In this document: positions 58,175 through 64,000 of the stretch, one piece after another
How positions within the stretch are numbered: the first letter of the stretch is position 1
Layout: the number at the start of each line of letters is the position of its first letter
Origin: Distichodus sexfasciatus
Taxonomy: Eukaryota; Chordata; Actinopteri; Characiformes; Distichodontidae
Reading direction: 5' to 3'
Length of the DNA stretch: 64,000 nt
Assembly: GCA_032718565.1 (NCBI GenBank)
Contig: JAVGVS010000045.1
Span: forward strand, 2,254,168-2,318,167
Made by a program: the position numbers and the translations under genes
Notes under the pieces: generated by a model
Told to the model about the DNA's origin: nothing
Seen by the model: the letters and a program-made list of their open reading frames with translations, nothing else
Database searches by the model: none

Positions 58175-58232
58175 ATTATTATTATTATTATTAAGGGCAA
58201 TTTGTAGTAGTAGTAGTAGTAGGAGTAGTAGA
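57871..58232. repeat. Nested complementary microsatellites upstream of sgo1
   Basis: In order: (CTA)n 57876-57918, (AC)n 57931-57959, (AAT)n 57960-57984, unique spacer, (ATT)n 58138-58193, (TAG)n 58206-58232. The outer and inner triplet pairs are reverse complements of each other and could fold into a long stem with a loop of about 150 nt. Confidence 0.85.
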
Positions 58233-58245
58233 AGTTTACGCTCAA

Positions 58246-58306
58246 CCAATCAGAACACAGACACCGTTGCGCTCGTCCAATCCGATGCCGCGGCGCTCAT
58301 TTCGAA
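58246..58306 (+). promoter_or_regulatory. sgo1: sgo1 promoter: two CCAAT boxes and a CHR element
   Basis: CCAAT at 58246-58250 and 58277-58281, spaced 31 bp, then TTCGAA at 58301-58306. Paired CCAAT boxes 31-33 bp apart with a downstream CHR (TTTGAA or TTCGAA) are the known signature of NF-Y plus DREAM/MuvB-regulated G2/M genes. It lies in CpG-rich sequence without a TATA box. The transcript likely begins between about 58310 and 58400, with a non-coding first exon ending at the donor GTGAGT (58415). Confidence 0.75.
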
Positions 58307-59105
58307 CTTCAACGTGCCGAAAGCGGAAGTGCGTAAGAGGAGCGCGTCGGTTAGACGGAGCTCAGCCCAGGTCGCGCTTAAAGAGTGGATTTATTTTGGA
58401 CTTGGGTCTTTAATGGTGAGTGTAGAGTCGTCAAAATTGTACACTTTATGTTCTCGAGTGACCGGAAAGGTAAAGTAAAGCGTAAGCGTCTTTTTTTTTT
58501 CTATACGTGTCGCAGCGCTACGGAGGCGCGGCTGTACCCTCCCGCACTAGCGTCCTGCACAGTATGCGATTCTGCTGAACAGGCACACTATACGTACTAC
58601 TCATAACAATCGTGTAACATCGCCGACGAAATTCATCACGAAGGCCAAAGAGAAACGTATGGTTTATTGTGTTTGGGACAAATTTAAACTGTTTCATTTT
58701 TACTAGAGTGTGATGGAGATGAGCACCTTGTTTACATGTTTGTTTCTGTGAACTGAGATGTGGGCATGACGAGAGAGGGTCTGATCTGGTCTGATGTGTT
58801 TGATGGGATGAATACACTTCAGCTTTTTGTCTTTAACTGTATAAAAATCCTGTGGGGTGAATAGCTCCATAATGAGTAATAATTTATATTATGTGGAGTT
58901 TCTTCCTCTTTATGGCCTGAACTCTGATGACTGTTACTCTGTCTGATTTTATGATTAAAATTGTAATTATGTGTATGATCTCTTGGATGATGTTTGTTGT
59001 AAAAAGTGCCTATGTTTTTTGTGGTTAAATTTGTTTTTGTTTTGGTTTTTTTTGGGGTTGTTTTTTCCCCCGTTTTATTTAGTGACACTGCTTTCTACAT
59101 AAGCC

Positions 59106-62100
59106 ATGGCCCGTGAGCGTGTGATCCAGAAGAAGTCCTTTCAGCAGAGCCTGGAGGACATAAAGGAGAAGATGAAGGAGAAGCGGGTCAGGAGGCTGGC
59201 TAACGCCAGTGCTGCGAGCCGTGGGGTTTCCAAACTCAAAATCAAACATGCCGGTGAGACAAGATTGCAAGAGCAGCTCAGACTGCTGGGTTTGGAGCTT
59301 TTGCCTCATGGTGTTTTTTCCTTGAAGACATTTTGAAAACATAATTTTTACTTGGCAAATTTCCATAAACCACAACCAAACAATAAGCAGGCTTAGACAA
59401 GCTTAAAAAACCATATCCATATACATACAAATAAATGTGCATACAACCACTGGAACCACAAATTAAGTGCCAGTTATACACGGTGCTCACGATTTTTGTC
59501 CATTAGGTCCTGAACAAGGACAAGAACAAGATTAGTTGAGTGATTACACTATTAACTTTAAACTACAGTTTGAAAAAACAGTAAACCCCTAATGATTCCC
59601 AGTCCGCTGGCATTGCCAGCATTGTTTGGGCCTGTCGCAGATAGGGCTGCAACTAACGACTATTTTGATAGTCGACTAGTCATCGACTATTAAAACGATT
59701 AGTCAACTAATCGGATTATAAATTGCATAATTATAAAATGGCTCAGATTTAGCTACCAGCTTTTACATTTAGTATGAGGTTATTTAAATTTTGTGGTAAA
59801 TAATAAAGACAAGAAAGATAGTTCACTCAAAAGCATATTTTAATAAATACGTTTCTTCTTTGCCTTATCTAGCCTTACGATGGCTCCTGGTTTTGTGACG
59901 GTACTGAGAAAATGGTAACATAGCATTATAACATTTATGAGCGAGTGACAAAGGCGTTGGTTACTTTACCGTTTTGCGTGCTTATTAAACGTATAAGACC
60001 TAACTATTAAATTGTAATTATAAGGTCGATAAACTATAACTTTCGTTTAACCGACCTGTCGCGGTTCCTCTTCCTCCGACATCTTTGGTTTTTCTGTAGG
60101 AACTTTCTTAAGCCAATCACAAAACCAGGAGCCATCGACCAATGGGATTCGCAGCCAGAAACTGCCAAAACCCCGCCCCCAAACTGTCCAAATCCGCCCC
60201 ACTCTGTTTAAAAATACGTCTGGCGACAATTATCGGCAATCAAATTCGTCAGCGACTATTTTTATTGTCGACTTTTGTTGACAATAAAAATATTGCACCC
60301 CTAGTCGCAGAGCAGAGTCTCTCATCATAACTGGCGATTTTATGCTCTCCGCAGTGACCGCCGCGGTTAAGCCATCGGTACTAAAGAGTCTGCAGGTGAA
60401 CAACAAAGAGCTGGCCCTGGCTCTGCAGACAGAGAGGGAGAAAGTGCGACAGGCGCAGGGAGTTATTCTGCAGCTGAAGAGGGAAAGACAGGCTCTTATC
60501 TTCCACCTGCTTGTGCTGAAGCGCGCTCTAAAGGAGACGGGCACGCCACGGATCGCACAGGTGAGTTGCATATGCTTCACTGAACCAGAAGTGAGTCGTT
60601 AGCACAGAGTAAAGCATAAAATGCATTGTACTGTACTGACAGACAGCATTGTTTTATTCAGTTACATTTTTCTTTCTGGTTTCAGACATCATGTCCTGAC
60701 CAACCACCGTTGGCACAAAGTCCACAGTCCAGAACTGGGTGATTATTTTATTTTGCCTTCTGCTCCTTCTTGCCAGCTCATGAGTTGTTGGACATTGTCT
60801 GTAATGCTGTCATTGTGCTTCAGATCAGATGCTCAAGTTGAAACCGTCACTCAGGAGGAGCTCCTCGTCCCTGGCTCGCTTGCAGAGCCAAGCTGCTCTT
60901 CACAAGGTCAGTGTTGCTTTTCCACCCTTAAGTGGAAGTGTGTGTGTGTTCAGTTACACCCTTAGTAGTCAGCCTTGCCTCAGAAATGTGTTTCAGGCTA
61001 ACCAGCGGTTGAATTTTCATCTTTTAAGCTGGAGACTGACTGACTTGAGATTTTTTTTAAAATCTCAGCTTAAAAATGATGAAGTGCACGTGGCATTAAG
61101 GCTTGGATCACAAATACGATGCAGTTTCCTTTCGATTCAATTCAGGGGCCAGAATCAAAATGAGACAATATGCTGATTTAAGTCCATTACTTCCACTCAT
61201 ATCAAACCACAAAAAGCAACTCACATGTCACTGGACATTTTTTTTCCCAGAGCTCAATGACTTTTAGTTGAAAATCCATCTTCTTTATGAGCATAGCTCC
61301 TTTTCAAAGTGATCAACATATCAGTATAACTTGTATGATATTTTCGTTTTTTATTGATGCTGCAGGTTCGTTAATTATTGAATCGATGTTGATCAATGTA
61401 TTGTTACATCCATGTGTTGCATGAAAATGTTGTAACATGGTATTTTCTGTTTTTCTGTATCAGACCTCGTGCATCGCACTCGTGATGAGCTTCAGCTTCC
61501 TTTGCCAGCCACAGTGGGAATGCGGCGTCGCAGAGAGGGAAAGAGGCAGTCGGAGCGAGTGAGAAGGAGGAGCTCCTCCGTGACGGTGCACGCTTTAGAA
61601 GAGGCTGAGACCCCAGCTTCAGATGCAACGATGGACTTTTGCGAAAAGCTACCTGAGCGCAAACTTGTCACGACCGCAACAGAGCGTAACCCCAGTGTTA
61701 AAAACTCCTGCACTGAGGGTCACGGGTCGCTTCCGACTGATCTAACCGATAGTTCTAGACTGGGCCCAGACTCTAACCTTCTGGGGCTCAAAGCCGATCA
61801 GCACTCGACCCCCGAGCCTCCGCAACGCCACGTGTCCCGTCAGGCCAAGAGGAAACCCGCTCAGTCTGGCCCTGGGTCCAAACCCGAGAGGGGCCGCAAA
61901 CCGGATCGTGGGCCCCTGAAGAAACCATGGGAGAACTCCAAGCCGCGCGCTCGCTCCAAGAGCCGAGACAAATCGCGGAGTCGGGCGAAGACTGCTGCCT
62001 CGACCTGCGAGCGCCTGAACTCCTCGCTTGGTGGAAATGACACCTTTGACTTCAACTGTGAGGAGGAAATACACCTCACGCCTTTCAGAGGCGGCAGCAA

Positions 62101-63823
62101 GGCTCCCGAGAGCCAGACTCAGGACGCCCTGTCCTTTCCCGTCGTGCCGCACGAAGACTCACCGCGTGACGACTCCAGTTTTTCAGATGCACATGAGGAA
62201 GGCAACGACAGCCTCTACGTGCCAAGCAAGAAGGGTGGGCGAGCTCGAAGTCCGGCGCCGCGGCGCGCTCGCTCAAAGAGGAGGTCGGCGCGGCACAGCG
62301 CGCGCGACGAAGGGAAAGAAAACGCTCGCCCAGCGCTGCCAGGTCCCAATATGGAGTGCATGGGTAACATGGCGTCGCTGCTGCCACACATCCTGAAGTC
62401 ACACTTGTTTTGACAACAGATATTATATTAGCTCTAACAGCTTCCTAACACCTGTGCTATAATTCTGATGGTTGTCTCACTGATGTTTTTCTGAGGTTGT
62501 CTTTATAATGGTCTTAAAACTCCGTAAGCGTGACTCTGCTTTGCTTTAGACTCTGTTTGACATCAGGCTTGTCTCTGTTTCTGACTTTTGCAGGGAGCAT
62601 TGAGCTGGTTGCAGAAACCTCAGACATTTCTCTGCCAGCTTGTTCAGAACATCTTGTGCAGGATCCTGACCTCAACATGCCAGAGTCAGCCCTCTGCCCA
62701 CCTCCTGCCCCTGCAGCTGGATCAGTCCCATCCCTTGGTAAACCCCTGTACCAGCAATGGAACTGTTGATTGTATCTGAATGTAATATATTAGTAGGGCT
62801 CAATGCTTAATGCAGAACAGAAATAACTCAGCTGTTCTATAACAGGAGTGTGCATGCAGTTGAGCTTGTTTGGGGTTCTTGGTAATTTATGATTTTCTTT
62901 TAAAAGTACCAGCACATTTTCACCTACTAACCCATGATATGCTGTCCCTCTAGTTTCTTCCGAAACAGATTCAGCGTCACCACTGCCCTTCACCTGTACT
63001 AGGGAGGCGGAGCTCCTAATTGAGAGTCCTTTCTTTGAATTTGCGAGCAGCTCTAGACGTTTGTCTGAACAGGAGAATGATGTTCCTGCAGTGAATGAAG
63101 CAAGAAGGAGAAAAGGTGAAGCTGCTCTACCCCCACCCCCCATCTCCTCTCTCTCTCTCTCTCTCTCTGTGGAACTCGGTGCTGGTGGTGTGACGCATGT
63201 CAGTGGACCAGGAGGTTGTCAGTTTGAGTCTGGTTCCATCTTACCTCTGGCACTACTGCCACTGAGCCCCTAAGTGAGACCCTTTAAACCCATGAGCAGC
63301 ACAATGACTAACCCTGTAATTTAAGAGGTGGGAGGAGCTCTGGAGGAGAGGCCGAGAGACTTATAGATGCTGGAGATGTTGAGTGCAAACATAGTCTATA
63401 AATCCTCACTAATCACTTAACTTTCTATAGTTAGACAATCTGCTACAGTTGCATTAGATCTGAACTTTTAGCCACTAGAGAGCATTAAGCATTGTTTGAT
63501 CAGCAATTAAGTTTTGGTTAGACGTGTACATCGTGAAATGAGTCGAGTTTATTAACTGAACTGCCCCATAATTGTCCTTATGAGTGTTTTACACTTCTGA
63601 TCTCTTCACTCTGAACGTGTTTTCCTCCATGTTTGCACTGCTGCACTGCTTGTGTTTCTGCAGGAGGGCTGGTTGTTCGTTCCTGTCTGGGCTTGGCTTT
63701 GAGTGACGTGACAAATCTCTCCTCTGCAGCCAATCAGACGCTCCTGCCGGGCCGAGACTCCACCCCTACCCGTAAAAGGCGTTGCACAAGTTCAGTCAAC
63801 TATAAAGAGCCGTCTCTCAGCTC
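59106..63823 (+). CDS. sgo1: Shugoshin 1, near-complete (3' end uncertain)
   Basis: Coding exons: 59106-59253, 60355-60560, 60686-60738, 60824-60906, 61464-62363, 62594-62737, 62954-63115, 63664-63823. Phases agree throughout, giving about 618 residues. The start MARERVIQKKSFQQSLEDIK and the coiled coil (KSLQVNNKELALALQTEREK) are the shugoshin N-terminus, which binds PP2A-B56. The centre is basic (PRARSKSRDKSRSRAK), then the conserved FDFNCEEEIHLTPFR and a KENxxP degron (KENARP, 62315-62332) for APC/C. The C-box ends in RKRRCTSSVNYKEPSL, which binds phosphorylated histone H2A. The protein protects centromeric cohesin in mitosis. A possible last exon at 63956-63995 adds 13 residues and TAG, but the usual KLRRGD continuation is missing, so the true end may lie beyond the window. 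Exon 62363 has an alternative donor at 62343. Confidence 0.93.
59642..60303. mobile_element. hAT-type non-autonomous transposon with 8-bp target duplication
   Basis: Flanked by perfect GTCGCAGA at 59634-59641 and 60304-60311. Terminal inverted repeats are TAGGGCTGCAACTA and, reversed, TAGGGGTGCAATA. Near the ends are GACTATTTTGATAGTCGACT and its counterpart CGACTATTTTTATTGTCGAC. It is 662 bp with no transposase. It sits in the first coding intron of sgo1, ending 43 bp before exon 60355. Confidence 0.9.
61100..61425 (+). mobile_element. Dispersed element, fossil DNA-transposon-like (copy 2)
   Basis: Shares blocks with 12165-12560: TCGATTCAATTCA, AATGAGACAATAT, ACTCATATCAAA, CCCAGAGCTCAATG and the end GAATCGATGTTGATCAATGT followed by ATTGTTACATCC. 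It ends about 50 bp before sgo1 exon 61464. Confidence 0.55.
62364..62413 (+). other. sgo1: Alternative sgo1 end by intron retention
   Basis: Read-through of the donor at 62364 gives GNMASLLPHILKSHLF and TGA at 62411-62413. This would make a shorter isoform without the C-box. No evidence shows that it is used. Confidence 0.3.
63170..63300 (+). mobile_element. SINE fragment in sgo1 intron
   Basis: A B-box-like TCAGTTTGAGTCTGGTTCC followed by CACTACTGCCACTGAGCCCC and AAGTGAGACCCTTTAAACCC, similar in plan to other SINEs of the window. It follows a CT tract at 63148-63168. Confidence 0.5.
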
Positions 63824-64000
63824 GTAAGTTGCTCTTCACTGGGTCTTTACATCAGGGCAGTGCAGTAAAAAAAAAAAAAGCAAGAATCGTTCCTCATCTT
63901 CATTAACTGACATGTTTTCATTAAGCATTATTTATTAAAATTGTTTTTGTAACAGGGCTCCTGTGTCTGTCTGTCTACCGGTCAATGAAATTTAGCTCAT

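Overview
This is a piece of a vertebrate nuclear genome, almost certainly a teleost fish. The genes are split by GT-AG introns. Dispersed tRNA-derived SINEs, LINE 3' tails and very abundant CA/TG, CT, GAT and ATT microsatellites fill the non-coding DNA. No bacterial, viral or organellar features are seen. A 10-N assembly gap lies at 29732-29741.

Layout on the + strand: (1) the last three exons of a PRDM1/Blimp-1 paralogue with five zinc fingers (1-1886). (2) About 8 kb of repeat-rich intergenic DNA, including a LINE tail interrupted by a piggyBac-type element with a long internal palindrome, and a roughly 0.8-kb minisatellite. (3) A complete 22-exon crybg1 (AIM1) gene (10068-39270). All exon phases join, giving 2337 residues: a long disordered N-terminal half, twelve beta/gamma-crystallin motifs and a C-terminal beta-trefoil. 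(4) An 11-exon annexin, most like annexin A9, that has lost most canonical calcium loops (41390-45315). (5) On the - strand, three small two-exon genes (46282-46999, 50081-51101, 52670-53725), each a signal peptide joined at phase 0 to a short peptide. The first is a typical Ser/Thr/Asn-rich, probably GPI-anchored sialomucin-like peptide resembling CD52 in design. A fourth, broken copy lies in a segmental duplication (55437-56716). (6) The sgo1 (shugoshin 1) gene from its mitotic-type promoter (58246-58306) to just before its C-terminal end at the window edge.

PRDM1 and CRYBG1 are also neighbours in other vertebrates. ATG5, which lies between them in mammals, is not seen here, which suggests one of the teleost duplicate loci. 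The genes are not an operon and no joint function is implied. The most novel parts are the array of small CD52-like genes and the transposon archaeology: a piggyBac-type insertion with an empty-site paralogue inside the same window, a hAT-type insertion with a perfect 8-bp target duplication, and inverted repeat copies flanking two annexin exons.
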